Origin: Fischerella thermalis PCC 7521
GTDB taxonomy: Bacteria > Cyanobacteriota > Cyanobacteriia > Cyanobacteriales > Nostocaceae
DNA: 59,823 bases
NCBI RefSeq assembly: GCF_000317225.1
Contig: NZ_AJLL01000057.1
Span: 1 to 59,823 of the forward strand
Reading direction: 5' to 3'
The notes beneath the pieces are model-generated. The model ran no database searches, was not told the origin of the DNA, and saw only the letters and a program-made list of their open reading frames with translations. Positions 38,666 to 48,167 of this stretch are shown piece after piece. Positions within the stretch are counted from its first letter, which is position 1; each line of letters begins with the position of its first letter. The position numbers and the translations under genes are program-made.

Positions 38666-39151
38666 ATGTCTGTTCGCCTATATATAGGCAATTTGCCTAA
38701 AGAAGAAATAGATCGTCAAGAACTGCAAGCAGTTTTTGCAGAAGAGGGTGATGCTGTCACCACTAAACTGATTAAAGACCGCAAAACCGGCAAATGTCGT
38801 GGCTTTGGTTTTCTCACGGTAAATAATGACGAACAAGCAGACCAAATTATTGAAAAATACAATGGTCAATTGTTCAAAGACTCTCCCATTAAATTAGAAA
38901 AGGCCTTACCTCGTACTAAGGGAGAGGATAATGAAGAACAATCAGCTCCCAAAGCTGCTAATCAAGCTGGTGGTAACGCTAGTGCTAGCACACCTAGAGA
39001 AAACAAAAAATCTAAGAAGCCTCGCCGTGGTGGTAGTCCCAAAGAAAGTGTCCCAGCAGGTGGCGATACAGAAGCTATTCGTCCAGATCCACGCTGGGCT
39101 TCTGAGTTGGAAAAACTTAAACAAATGCTGGCTGCACAAACTACAACTTAA
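38666..39151 (+). CDS. RRM-domain RNA-binding protein
   Basis: RNA-binding protein of 161 aa. One RNA-recognition motif spans residues 1-80, with RNP2 LYIGNL (about 5-10) and RNP1 RGFGFLTV (about 45-52). The C-terminus is a low-complexity Ala/Gly/Lys-rich region (PRENKKSKKPRRGGSPK) and ends with a short amphipathic helix (ASELEKLKQML). Cyanobacterial Rbp proteins are often cold-induced and some help localise mRNAs at thylakoids. The long C-terminal tail sets it apart from the short glycine-rich Rbp proteins. The start has a good GGAGG. Confidence 0.9.
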   Translation: MSVRLYIGNLPKEEIDRQELQAVFAEEGDAVTTKLIKDRKTGKCRGFGFLTVNNDEQADQIIEKYNGQLFKDSPIKLEKALPRTKGEDNEEQSAPKAANQAGGNASASTPRENKKSKKPRRGGSPKESVPAGGDTEAIRPDPRWASELEKLKQMLAAQTTT

Positions 39152-39311
39152 TCCACCAGTAGAAGTCATTAAAAATTAAAAATTCAAAATTGCTTTGAAT
39201 TAATTTTTAATCATCTACCCCTAGGCTATCTGAAAAATAGGGGCTAGGGGCTGGAAAAAGCTAAAAAAATGATTTTCATGCCTCTGATAGGTTGCAGTTT
39301 GAGACATCTAC

Positions 39312-39701
39312 TTATTCAAGAGGAATATGCAGCCATGTTTGTAAGTGCGATCGCAAATTTTGGCTGAATTGTGAACGTTGTTCGTGTTTTTCTGTACGAA
39401 TTGGCTTACGTTGTTGATTTAACATCCAGCCATAATCGCTACTCAAGCGTAGTTTATCCTGCCAATCTGAAATAGAGACTATCAGACTAGGTGCAGGAGT
39501 GTTATCTGCGCCTTTGACTCTGAACACGTAATTAAATGTGTTTTGTTTGCCAGGAGCAACAGTTGAGGGTTGTCCACATTCTGCCAAAAGTCGCGATCGC
39601 ACTTGTTCTACCAAACCGGGTTTATCTATGTCTTCCAGTGTGCGAACTGCTAGAGTAAGAGCAAAGTAAAACTCTTCAACGGGAATGAATTCTAATTGCA
39701 T
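39312..39701 (-). CDS. Conserved hypothetical protein
   Basis: Soluble protein of 129 aa without signal peptide or membrane span. The N-terminal half is acidic and helical (FALTLAVRTLEDIDKPGLVE); the C-terminal half has a likely beta-strand segment (SLIVSISDWQDKLRLSSDYG) and a basic helix. I do not recognise a family. Coding character is supported by the long open frame, sensible composition and a GCGATCGC-rich context. It is convergent with the RRM gene. Confidence 0.6.
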   Translation of the reverse strand: MQLEFIPVEEFYFALTLAVRTLEDIDKPGLVEQVRSRLLAECGQPSTVAPGKQNTFNYVFRVKGADNTPAPSLIVSISDWQDKLRLSSDYGWMLNQQRKPIRTEKHEQRSQFSQNLRSHLQTWLHIPLE

Positions 39702-40602
39702 AAGGTTATTTTACTAGACGGAAAGTCTGTATCACTTACGATTGCTTTTTAATTTTGCTACAGCAACTACTCATTAGTACTGACTAGGGCAATAGGCAAT
39801 AGAAAAATAATATGTGGAATTAATTCTGTCTAAATACTTATTTCTATGATTGAGCATAGGAAGAATCTATGCCTCTAGGTAGATATATTAGGTATATTAA
39901 TATCTGCATAATCTATAATTTATTCTTATCATTTATTCAAGTTTCATAATTCAAGCTCTTGTATCTAGTCCTAGCGATTAGAAATCGCGGCTATATACAC
40001 CAAGTCTGCCGACGCGTACTAAGGCAAAGTCAAGAGTTTTAGCCTACAAAGGTGGAGAAAAGTCTATAGGCGCAAAGCGACTTCCCGTATGGGTGCAGAG
40101 CTTTCCGTTGGCGTCAGTTCCGAAAGTGATAGTGAGACTCGGAGCTTCAGAGATTTGTATGTGTAGCTGCAACTTTTAGTGTAAGAGTGCAAGACTGATC
40201 CAGGAAGTACTGCGGTGTTCATGTGCCAGTCTACAACCTATACAAAATTCATGCTGTCATATAAACACTAAGTAAAAATACTGATATTATTAATATTTCA
40301 AATAACTATTATTCTAATTTCTCATAAACAAGACTATAAATCACCTTAATCATCTTCATAGATGCAACGCAATCTTAGTAATTTTCGGTAAAAAACCTAA
40401 CCTTGCTTATAGATACCATATATAAACAAAACGAATAGAAATATGTAATTTAGCAGATTACTTTTGGCAGAAGATGTATAAAAATCTTAGACATATTAAA
40501 TTAAAATAAAGATTACTTAAACTTTCCACATGATTGAGGTACAAAGGCAGGCGAAATCTCAAACTTGCCTGATACCTCGTTCAATTCAAAAACCAACAGA
40601 CT
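39702..40602. other. Long noncoding region
   Basis: A 901-bp region, the longest gap in the window, between divergent genes. It is AT-rich except for about 40010-40150, where a dispersed GC-rich cyanobacterial repeat lies (GGCGCAAAGCGACTTCCCGT, then CGTTGGCGTCAGTTCCGAAA). No open frame above about 50 codons and no RNA gene was recognised. Confidence 0.5.
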
Positions 40603-41877
40603 ATGAACTCTAGAACTGAACAACGCATTGCCTTGATTTCAGTACATGGCGACCCCGCAATTGAAATAGGCAAAGAAGAAGCTGGAGGGCAAAACGTTTA
40701 TGTGCGCCAGGTGGGTGAAGCACTAGCCCAGCTGGGGTGGCAAGTTGATATGTTTACTCGCAAAGTAAGCACAGAGCAAGACACCATTGTTCAACATCGT
40801 CCTAATTGTCGAACAATACGATTAGAAGCGGGTGCTGTGGAATTTGTGCCTAGAGACAATTTATTTGGAAATTTGCCAGAATTCGTGGGTAATTTTCTCA
40901 AATTCCAAAGAGAGAATGGGATTACTTACCCATTAATTCACACAAACTACTGGCTTTCTAGCTGGGTAGGAATGCAGTTAAAGAAAATTCAAGGCAGCAA
41001 GCAGGTTCATACATACCACTCATTAGGAGCAGTCAAATATAACACTATCAAGACTATTCCTCTAATTGCCAGTACACGGTTAGCAGTGGAAAAAGAGGTA
41101 TTGGAAACAGCAGAACGGATTGTGGCAACAAGTCCACAGGAGAAAGAACATATGCGATCGCTTGTTTCCACAAAAGGTAACATTGATATCATTCCCTGCG
41201 GTACTGATATTGAGCAGTTTGGTTGTATTAGTCAGCAAGCAGCAAGAGTTAAGTTAGGGCTTAACCCCGAAGACAAAGTAGTTATGTATGTGGGGCGTTT
41301 TGACCCCCGTAAAGGTATAGAAACCTTAGTGCGTGCTGTTGGAAAATCTCAATTCCGTGGTGATAAACATCTCAAGCTGATCATTGGTGGTGGAAGTCGT
41401 CCTGGTCAAAGCGATGGAATGGAACGTGAACGAATTGAAGGTATTGTTCACGAATTGGGAATGAGCGACTTCACCATCTTTACCGGACGTCTGAGTCAGG
41501 AAATTCTACCTTCTTACTATGCTGCTGCTGATGTTTGCGTTGTTCCCAGTCACTATGAACCATTTGGACTAGTAGCAATAGAAGCAATGGCTAGCAATAC
41601 ACCAGTAGTAGCCAGTGATGTTGGTGGACTTCAGTTTACAGTCGTACCTGAAGAAACCGGTTTGCTAGCGCCACCACAAGATGAAGATGCTTTTGCTGTA
41701 GCAATTGACCGAATTCTGGCCAATCCCCAATGGCGAGATCAGTTAGGTAAAGCTGGTAGAAAGAGAGTTGAAAGCAAATTTAGTTGGAATGGTGTGGCGA
41801 CTCAACTCAGTGAACTATACACTCAATTATTGCAACTAAAAGTTCAAGATCAAGAACCAGTATTACTGAGTTCATAG
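40603..41877 (+). CDS. GT4 glycosyltransferase, sucrose-phosphate-synthase-like
   Basis: Glycosyltransferase of 424 aa with the GT-B fold. The N-terminal domain starts ALISVHGDPAIEIGKEEAGG and QNVYVRQVGEALAQLGWQVD, a signature close to the two-domain sucrose-phosphate and sucrose synthase group. HTNYWLSSW and VHTYHSLGAVK follow. The C-terminal domain has VMYVGRFDPRKGIETLVRA and an E-x7-E motif (EPFGLVAIE, about residue 325). There is no sucrose-phosphate phosphatase domain, as in the short SPS proteins of heterocystous cyanobacteria. A role in sucrose synthesis is plausible, but other NDP-sugar substrates cannot be excluded. Confidence 0.82.
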   Translation: MNSRTEQRIALISVHGDPAIEIGKEEAGGQNVYVRQVGEALAQLGWQVDMFTRKVSTEQDTIVQHRPNCRTIRLEAGAVEFVPRDNLFGNLPEFVGNFLKFQRENGITYPLIHTNYWLSSWVGMQLKKIQGSKQVHTYHSLGAVKYNTIKTIPLIASTRLAVEKEVLETAERIVATSPQEKEHMRSLVSTKGNIDIIPCGTDIEQFGCISQQAARVKLGLNPEDKVVMYVGRFDPRKGIETLVRAVGKSQFRGDKHLKLIIGGGSRPGQSDGMERERIEGIVHELGMSDFTIFTGRLSQEILPSYYAAADVCVVPSHYEPFGLVAIEAMASNTPVVASDVGGLQFTVVPEETGLLAPPQDEDAFAVAIDRILANPQWRDQLGKAGRKRVESKFSWNGVATQLSELYTQLLQLKVQDQEPVLLSS

Positions 41878-42571
41878 AATTTTTATTCATTAACAATGGG
41901 TAATTGGCAATGGCTCAGAAGTAATTTTTTGCCATTGCCATTTACTCATTAGTATAATCTCATCTTGTCTTTCATTCCGATGTTTTTGATCGCGATGGGA
42001 GATTTTTTTGTTCAATAATTCAAGTGGATTTTTGCTGTTAGCCCCTTTTTTCTTGGGCTATGCGTCTGGCAAAAAATCTTTTTTCCTTTTCCATAAATCA
42101 ATTTAGGGACTTATATCCTACTATTGCTCGAAAGGCTGTCATGTTGACCAAAAAACTTTATAAAACCTTATGAACTCTGCCTCTTAAATTCTGCCTTCTG
42201 ACCAAGTCGGTCAAGTATTTTTACAGAGAAGCTATAAAAATAATTGCAAGATAAGATATCTAAAGTTCTGGAAATTTTCAGTATTCTCACCACTTACTGA
42301 AAAGATTTTATTAATTTCCAAAATTTCTGTAAACTGAAATACTTTTATTAGACATTTTATAAGACTTGATTGTAAGTTGTAATAACTGCAAAAAATATTT
42401 TGCACAAAGTATAAAGATGGAGAAATATACGGAAACTTGTGCTGCTTGTTTTTATGTGTGTTGAGGCAAAAAATTTTTGCTTATTTGCTTAGGCATAAAT
42501 CTCAATCAATGATTTCAGGGTGTAAATCTTCCTATATACAGCTACAGAAAAATCGCAAGTTAGGAGATAAT
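41878..42571. other. Noncoding region before the PEP-CTERM gene
   Basis: These 694 bp hold no supported gene. A weak AGCCC/GGGCT stem lies at about 42040-42060, and GGGTAATTGGCAATGG units lie just after the GT4 gene. The PEP-CTERM promoter should be in the last 200 bp. Confidence 0.5.
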
Positions 42572-43381
42572 ATGCGCTATTTGAATAAATCTGTAAACCA
42601 CAGCAAATCTATTTTCATTTTGGGAATAGCAACGCTTAGCTTACTGATGGCAGCTAACCCAGCAAAGGCTTTTACACTTACCCCTTTAGTATCTCAAGAT
42701 ACGGATACAGATTTTGATGATTACGATTTTAATGCCATGCTTGACAGCAACCAGTTTAAAGAACTTTTTGTTGCTGAAGGACGAATTGGTAATAACAGTA
42801 CAAATACTGCTGAGCGTGAATTAGGTATTAATAGAGATGTGAGAGATCCTGATCCGAATTTAGCTGGTAAACCTGTTGCTCAAGATCAGTTTGTCTGGGG
42901 AAATGGTACGTTGTACGATTTAGTTCTAGAGTATACAGGTACTCATGTTGATTACATTGTTGGAGGTAAGACCCTCACTAGCACAGCTTTTAGTGGTTCT
43001 GTAACAGATATTTTCTTCCGTACTCGTGCTGCTAACAACAGCACTATGATGCTCAGCAACTTCGTCATCCAAAGCCTAGATCAAAATGGAAATTTACTAG
43101 GGAACATATTTAATATTGGAGGTCTATCTTCTACTGGTCAAGGTAGTAGTGATATAGACTATCTCCGACTCAGCAATATATCTACTCCTTTCCGACTTAC
43201 TGGCAAAGTTTCCATGAGTTGGACTGGTGCAGCACCTAGCCGTTCTAATTTGGCATATCAAATCAAAGTTGGCACTTCTCCCCAGAGCGTACCAGAACCT
43301 GCTACAGTCGGTGCTATTTTCTTAGCTGGGATTGCAGGTGTGGGGTGCAGTAAAAGAAACAAACAAACTCAACAAGTCTAA
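42572..43381 (+). CDS. PEP-CTERM sorted exported protein
   Basis: Exported protein of 269 aa. A signal peptide (IFILGIATLSLLMAANPAKA) ends near residue 30. The mature part is Asn/Thr/Ser-rich and beta-type with no named domain. The C-terminus is a classic PEP-CTERM sorting signal: VPEPAT, a hydrophobic span VGAIFLAGIAGVGC and a basic tail SKRNK. Such proteins are processed by an exosortase and placed on the cell surface or matrix; no exosortase gene is in the window. I chose the ATG at 42572 because AGGAG is 5 nt upstream. Confidence 0.88.
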   Translation: MRYLNKSVNHSKSIFILGIATLSLLMAANPAKAFTLTPLVSQDTDTDFDDYDFNAMLDSNQFKELFVAEGRIGNNSTNTAERELGINRDVRDPDPNLAGKPVAQDQFVWGNGTLYDLVLEYTGTHVDYIVGGKTLTSTAFSGSVTDIFFRTRAANNSTMMLSNFVIQSLDQNGNLLGNIFNIGGLSSTGQGSSDIDYLRLSNISTPFRLTGKVSMSWTGAAPSRSNLAYQIKVGTSPQSVPEPATVGAIFLAGIAGVGCSKRNKQTQQV

Positions 43382-43627
43382 TATCGTTTCACTTTAAGTC
43401 TGATAAATTCGGCAACTAGTGGGACAAGGAAGACAAGGGGGAGGATTTGTATCCAGCATTTTTTGAAACAGTATTAAGAGGATTGTGATGTTGAATTGAC
43501 GTTTTCCTAAAACTCAATTGCCGTTAACATAAAAGATGCATACCGATAGAGATATCTTTATTCGGTGTGCATCTCTTGTTTTCAAGAGCTGTGTAAACCA
43601 TCGAAGTTACTTGAGCGAAAAATTGTT

Positions 43628-45349
43628 GTGCAAACATTCGACTTTACCACTCTTACTGCTGTTTGTAGCGACATCCGCGCTCAGTGGTTGCCATCGCGCT
43701 TGGAACAAGTTTATCAGCGCGATCGCTATACTATTTGTATAGCGCTACGTACCCTCAAACAGCGCGGTTGGCTAGAGATTTCTTGGCATCCCCAAGCAGC
43801 GCGTCTGCACATCGGCGATCCACCACCGCGATTACCAGATACATTTACCTTTAGTCAGCAACTAGTTCATCAGTTGGGTAATTTGGCGTTAGTAGCAATT
43901 GAGGCGATCGCACCTTGGGAACGCGTTGTTGATTTGCAATTTGCTCGTCGTCCGGGAGAAGAACCTCTGTATCACCTGTATGTAGAAATTATGGGTAAAT
44001 ACAGTAACGTTATTCTCACGGATGCGAATAACATGATCATTACTGCTGCTCACCAAGTTAACCAACAAAAATCGAGCGTCCGTCCGATCCTGACTGGACA
44101 GCTTTATGAAACACCACCCAGTCTAACTAACGCTATACCTAGTTTGAGCGAATCTCAACAACGCTGGCAAGAACGAATCAGTTTAATACCAACAGCAATT
44201 AAGCGACAGTTGTTAAAAAACTATCGTGGTGTTTCTCCAGCATTGGTACAGTCAATGCTTTTGGCAGCAAATATAGATCCAGAAACAAACACTGATAACC
44301 TGACACCCCAAGATTGGCAGAGACTTTTTGCACGTTGGCAAGAATGGTTGCAAGCTTTAGCAGAGGAAAAATTTCAACCAGCTTGGACAACAGAAGGATA
44401 CACAGTACTCGGCTGGGGTGGAATTGAACCAGCAGAGGATATTCAAGAATTACTGAACCGCTACTACACAGATCAACTCAATCAACTAACTTTCTCTCAA
44501 CTACGGCATCAACTGACTCAGAAAGTCAGTAATTTTTTAGAAAAATTGCGGTTGAAGGCACAAACTTTTGAGCAACGCTTGCACCAATCTGATCAAGCCG
44601 ATGAATATCGCACTCAGGCTGATTTGTTGATGACATACCTGCAAAAGTGGAAACCAGGGATGAAGGAAATTAGCCTTCCTGACTTTGACACTGGGAAACC
44701 AGTAAAAATTGCCCTGGAACCAGATAGAACTGCTGTACAAAACGCCCAATATCTCTATAAACAGCACCAAAAACTCAAACGCGCTCGTGCTGCTGTTGAA
44801 CCACTCTTAGCAGAAGTGAATGCCGAAATCGAATATTTAGAACAAGTCGAAGCAGCGATCGCTCAAATCGAGAATTACACAACAGCAACAGATTTGCAAG
44901 CCTTAGAAGAAATTCGTGAAGAGTTAATTCAACAACAGTATTTAGAAGATCAAGAATATCGCAGTCGTAGTACAAACGAAACCACTGATAATTTTCATCA
45001 TTACCGCACCCCAAGCGGTTTTGAAGTCTTGATTGGCCGTAATAATCGGCAGAATGATCAATTAACGTTCCGTATCGCTAATGATTATGACCTATGGTTT
45101 CACACTCAAGAAATTCCAGGCAGCCATGTACTACTAAGACTAGAACCCGGTGCTGTTCCAGACGAAACAGATTTACAATTTACTGCTAATCTGAGTGCTT
45201 ATTACAGTCGCGCTCGTCAAAGCGACCAAGTGCCAGTAGTTTACACTCAACCAAAGTATGTCTATAAACCCAAAGGAGCGAAACCGGGAATTGCTATTTA
45301 CAAGCAAGAACGGATTATTTGGGGACAACCACAGTTAGTTAGTGGTTAG
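43628..45349 (+). CDS. RqcH/Rqc2-family (NFACT) protein
   Basis: Protein of 573 aa of the NEMF/Rqc2/RqcH family, which binds stalled large ribosomal subunits and recruits tRNA-Ala to add C-terminal alanine tails. The NFACT-N domain covers about residues 1-240 (FDFTTLTAVCSDIRAQWLPS and RLEQVYQRDRY). A helix-hairpin-helix and a long coiled coil follow (about 290-430), then the NFACT-R domain (GFEVLIGRNNRQND, DLWFHTQEIPGSHVLLRL). The start is a GTG at 43628 (MQTFDFTTL), which aligns with family N-termini. The frame is open further upstream but that part is not family-like. Older annotation calls it fibronectin-binding. Confidence 0.88.
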   Translation: MQTFDFTTLTAVCSDIRAQWLPSRLEQVYQRDRYTICIALRTLKQRGWLEISWHPQAARLHIGDPPPRLPDTFTFSQQLVHQLGNLALVAIEAIAPWERVVDLQFARRPGEEPLYHLYVEIMGKYSNVILTDANNMIITAAHQVNQQKSSVRPILTGQLYETPPSLTNAIPSLSESQQRWQERISLIPTAIKRQLLKNYRGVSPALVQSMLLAANIDPETNTDNLTPQDWQRLFARWQEWLQALAEEKFQPAWTTEGYTVLGWGGIEPAEDIQELLNRYYTDQLNQLTFSQLRHQLTQKVSNFLEKLRLKAQTFEQRLHQSDQADEYRTQADLLMTYLQKWKPGMKEISLPDFDTGKPVKIALEPDRTAVQNAQYLYKQHQKLKRARAAVEPLLAEVNAEIEYLEQVEAAIAQIENYTTATDLQALEEIREELIQQQYLEDQEYRSRSTNETTDNFHHYRTPSGFEVLIGRNNRQNDQLTFRIANDYDLWFHTQEIPGSHVLLRLEPGAVPDETDLQFTANLSAYYSRARQSDQVPVVYTQPKYVYKPKGAKPGIAIYKQERIIWGQPQLVSG

Positions 45350-45565
45350 TGGTTGATTGTTGGTTGTTGGTGGTTAGTGGTAGCCCCGATGGGTAGCATA
45401 CTCTTTAAAGCCGCTCTACTAGCTGCTTCCATTGCTCCGAACTTGTAGTTTTTGCTGAGGGAGGAAAGTTACCAGAATAATCATGGTACAGTAATACGGA
45501 TAATGGGGGCTACTCGCGAAAGCAACGTGACTGCGCCAGAGTTAAAAACCACTGAAAAATAGCTT

Positions 45566-46003
45566 ATGAATCGTCGTGAATTTATCGGTTGGGTGGGTGT
45601 GGGGAGTTTAGCTAGTTCTCTACCTGTAGTCATTGCGGCTTGTTCTTCGGAAACCAAATCCCAAGTGACTACTACTCCTCCTCGTGCTGATGGTTTTCAA
45701 GTAGTTGGCACGGTCGCAGATTTAGAGAAAAACGGTCAACTCTTAAACGGGGAAACTGCTGCTGGTAAGGTGTTAATCGTTAAATATCCTAATAATACTA
45801 GCCAGATAATAGCCGTCAACCCCACTTGTACTCATAAAGGTTGTGTTGTGGGATGGAATCAAGACCAAAGTTCTTTTGTATGTCCCTGTCATGGTTCTAA
45901 GTTTGCCAGTGATGGCAAAGTGACAAATGGACCAGCAGAAAAACCTCTTTCTACCTACACAGCCAAGGTGGAAGATAAGGAAGTTTTGGTGAAAATAAAA
46001 TAA
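45566..46003 (+). CDS. Rieske [2Fe-2S] protein with Tat-type lipobox signal
   Basis: Rieske protein of 145 aa. The N-terminus has a twin-arginine motif (NRREFIGWVG) followed by a lipobox-like VIAAC (Cys about residue 26), so the mature protein may be a Tat-exported lipoprotein. The cluster ligands are CTHKGC (about 92-97) and CPCHGSKF (about 111-118). It is much shorter than cytochrome b6f PetC (about 180 aa), and the usual membrane anchor is missing. It may be an auxiliary PetC-like or soluble electron carrier; the partner is unknown. It is not in an operon with petA. Confidence 0.87.
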   Translation: MNRREFIGWVGVGSLASSLPVVIAACSSETKSQVTTTPPRADGFQVVGTVADLEKNGQLLNGETAAGKVLIVKYPNNTSQIIAVNPTCTHKGCVVGWNQDQSSFVCPCHGSKFASDGKVTNGPAEKPLSTYTAKVEDKEVLVKIK

Positions 46004-46240
46004 GTTAATAATGCGACATCCGGTCTGAGATAAAAAGTAAATTTAATTATCAAGCAAGTAACCAATTAATACTAATACAAAAACTCACAGAATATTAGTG
46101 ATCTAACTCACTGATTTTGACTCAGTAGATGGTGTTTCAATTTTTATAAATTTGATATTTGGCAGATCTAAATTTGTCCCTTCTCCTTGCCCTGAGTTGA
46201 TACGATTGGAAAACGGTATATATTTAGGTTGTTGTGTGGC

Positions 46241-47551
46241 ATGAATATTTCTGGTGATAACTCATCAAACCTAGTTGCAATAGCTAAAAAAACCCGTTTG
46301 GCAGCACTTAAGCTTTCAGTTTCATCAACGGAGGCAAAAAATCAAGCGCTCGAAGCGATCGCTCAAGCTTTAGAATCAGCAAAAGATCAAATCCTACAAG
46401 CGAATGTTGCTGATTGTCAAACTGCTGCTGCTGAAGGTATTGCCAAACCACTTTATAAACGCTTGCAGTTAGATGAGTATAAGTTAAAAGATGCGATCGC
46501 AGGAGTCAGAGATGTTGGCAAACTTGCCGACCCTGTGGGTGCAGTACAAATTAACCGCGAACTAGATACAGGTTTAATTCTCAAGCGCATCACTTGTCCA
46601 TTGGGAGTTTTAGGCGTAATTTTTGAAGCGCGTCCAGAAGCAGCAATTCAAATTGCAGCTTTGGCAATTAAGTCGGGTAACGGCGTGATTCTCAAAGGTG
46701 GTAAAGAAGCGATTCGTTCTTGTGAAGCCATAGTCAAAGCAATTAAACAGGGATTATCAGCAACTGCTGTTAACCCAGATGTAGTGCAGTTATTAACAAC
46801 CAGAGAAGAAACTTTAGAACTTTTAAAACTAGATAAATATGTAGATTTAATTATTCCTCGAGGTTCTAACTCTTTTGTACGGTTTGTGCAGGAAAATACC
46901 CGCATACCTGTACTAGGACATGCGGATGGCATTTGTCATCTTTATATAGATAAAGCTGCTGATTTCAAGAAAGCAATTACTATAACTGTTGATGCCAAAA
47001 CTCACTATCCGGCTGCATGTAATGCCATCGAAACTTTGCTAATTCATGCTGAAATTGCCCAGGATTTTCTACCAAAAATTGCTGAGGCTTTGCAAACCCA
47101 AAATGTTGAACTAAGAGGCGATGAACGCAGCCGCAAAATTATACCAAGTCTCCCATTAGCCACAGAAACAGACTGGGAAACTGAATACAGCGATTTGATT
47201 TTGGCAATTAAAATTGTAGATTCTTTAGAAGAAGCGATTGCTCACATTAATGATTACGGTTCTAAACATACCGATGCGATCATCACTGAAAATGCAAAGG
47301 CGGCTGAAACTTTCCTAGCATTAGTAAATTCTGCTGGAGTCTACCACAACTGTTCTACTCGCTTCGCAGATGGCTTCCGTTATGGTTTTGGTGCGGAGGT
47401 TGGAATTAGTACTCAACAAGTGCCACCTCGTGGTCCTGTTGGTTTAGAAGGATTAGTTACATACAAGTACCAGTTAACAGGTGATGGTCATATTGCTGCT
47501 AATTATACTGGTGCTAATGCCAAATCTTTTACTCACAAGGATTTGGCATAA
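46241..47551 (+). CDS. proA: Gamma-glutamyl phosphate reductase
   Basis: ProA, 436 aa, reduces gamma-glutamyl phosphate to glutamate semialdehyde in proline synthesis. The catalytic Cys lies in [15 protein letters not shown] (about residue 258). [20 protein letters not shown] and [17 protein letters not shown] are typical. Cyanobacteria often have two ProA-like proteins. The ATG at 46241 is chosen over two upstream TTG codons. A repeat starts about 17 bp after the stop codon. Confidence 0.94.
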   Translation: MNISGDNSSNLVAIAKKTRLAALKLSVSSTEAKNQALEAIAQALESAKDQILQANVADCQTAAAEGIAKPLYKRLQLDEYKLKDAIAGVRDVGKLADPVGAVQINRELDTGLILKRITCPLGVLGVIFEARPEAAIQIAALAIKSGNGVILKGGKEAIRSCEAIVKAIKQGLSATAVNPDVVQLLTTREETLELLKLDKYVDLIIPRGSNSFVRFVQENTRIPVLGHADGICHLYIDKAADFKKAITITVDAKTHYPAACNAIETLLIHAEIAQDFLPKIAEALQTQNVELRGDERSRKIIPSLPLATETDWETEYSDLILAIKIVDSLEEAIAHINDYGSKHTDAIITENAKAAETFLALVNSAGVYHNCSTRFADGFRYGFGAEVGISTQQVPPRGPVGLEGLVTYKYQLTGDGHIAANYTGANAKSFTHKDLA

Positions 47552-48167
47552 GATCATGTTCGCTTGAATGTTTATACTGTCGCGTGGGCTGGTAATAGGT
47601 AATTGGTAATGGGTAATTGGTAATTAAAATACTGATGATTTTACCATGGCCAATGCCCATACCAAAGACACAAAGAAAATGTGTTGTTCAAATATATGTG
47701 AGTTACATGAGTAAATGAGGAAAGCACAATCAATTCTGAAACAGCATAGATTGGTTATTTGATGTTATTGTGCTTTCTACGTTGTTACGTAATTTAAAAT
47801 GTAAAACGGTAAATGGTAGGTAATGGTTTTAGCACCGCTGGTTAAGCTTATTCAATATATTACCTGAGATAATAAATAAAAAAAAGTAGGCTTAGTTGCC
47901 AGTTTGGCACTTTTGGCTGTGGAGAAGGCGATAAATACTTATGATAGATTTTACTAATACTTTGATATGTTCGATTTTAAAATTGTGTTGTATGTTCGCA
48001 GTTCAAAAAAACACAGGATAAAAAATAAGTACGATGTGATCGCCTGGAATTTTCAAAGTAGGGGTATGAAAGTTTAGGTGTGTCAGGGTGTAGGGAAAAA
48101 GTAAATACCTACTGATTTACTTATATTTTGATTTCTAATTATGTTCTTTCCCTTAAACCCAGTCCTA
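47552..48167. other. Convergent intergenic region with a composite repeat
   Basis: A repeat at 47568-47630 (ACTGTCGCGTGGGCTGGTAA, then GGTAATT units) is nearly identical to one directly after menE at 53452-53500. The remaining 540 bp have no supported gene. Another GGTAATGG unit lies at about 47818. Confidence 0.6.

Noticed and set aside
43536-43742. 68-codon open frame overlapping the NFACT gene start
   Set aside because: It lies in a different frame from the conserved NFACT N-terminus.
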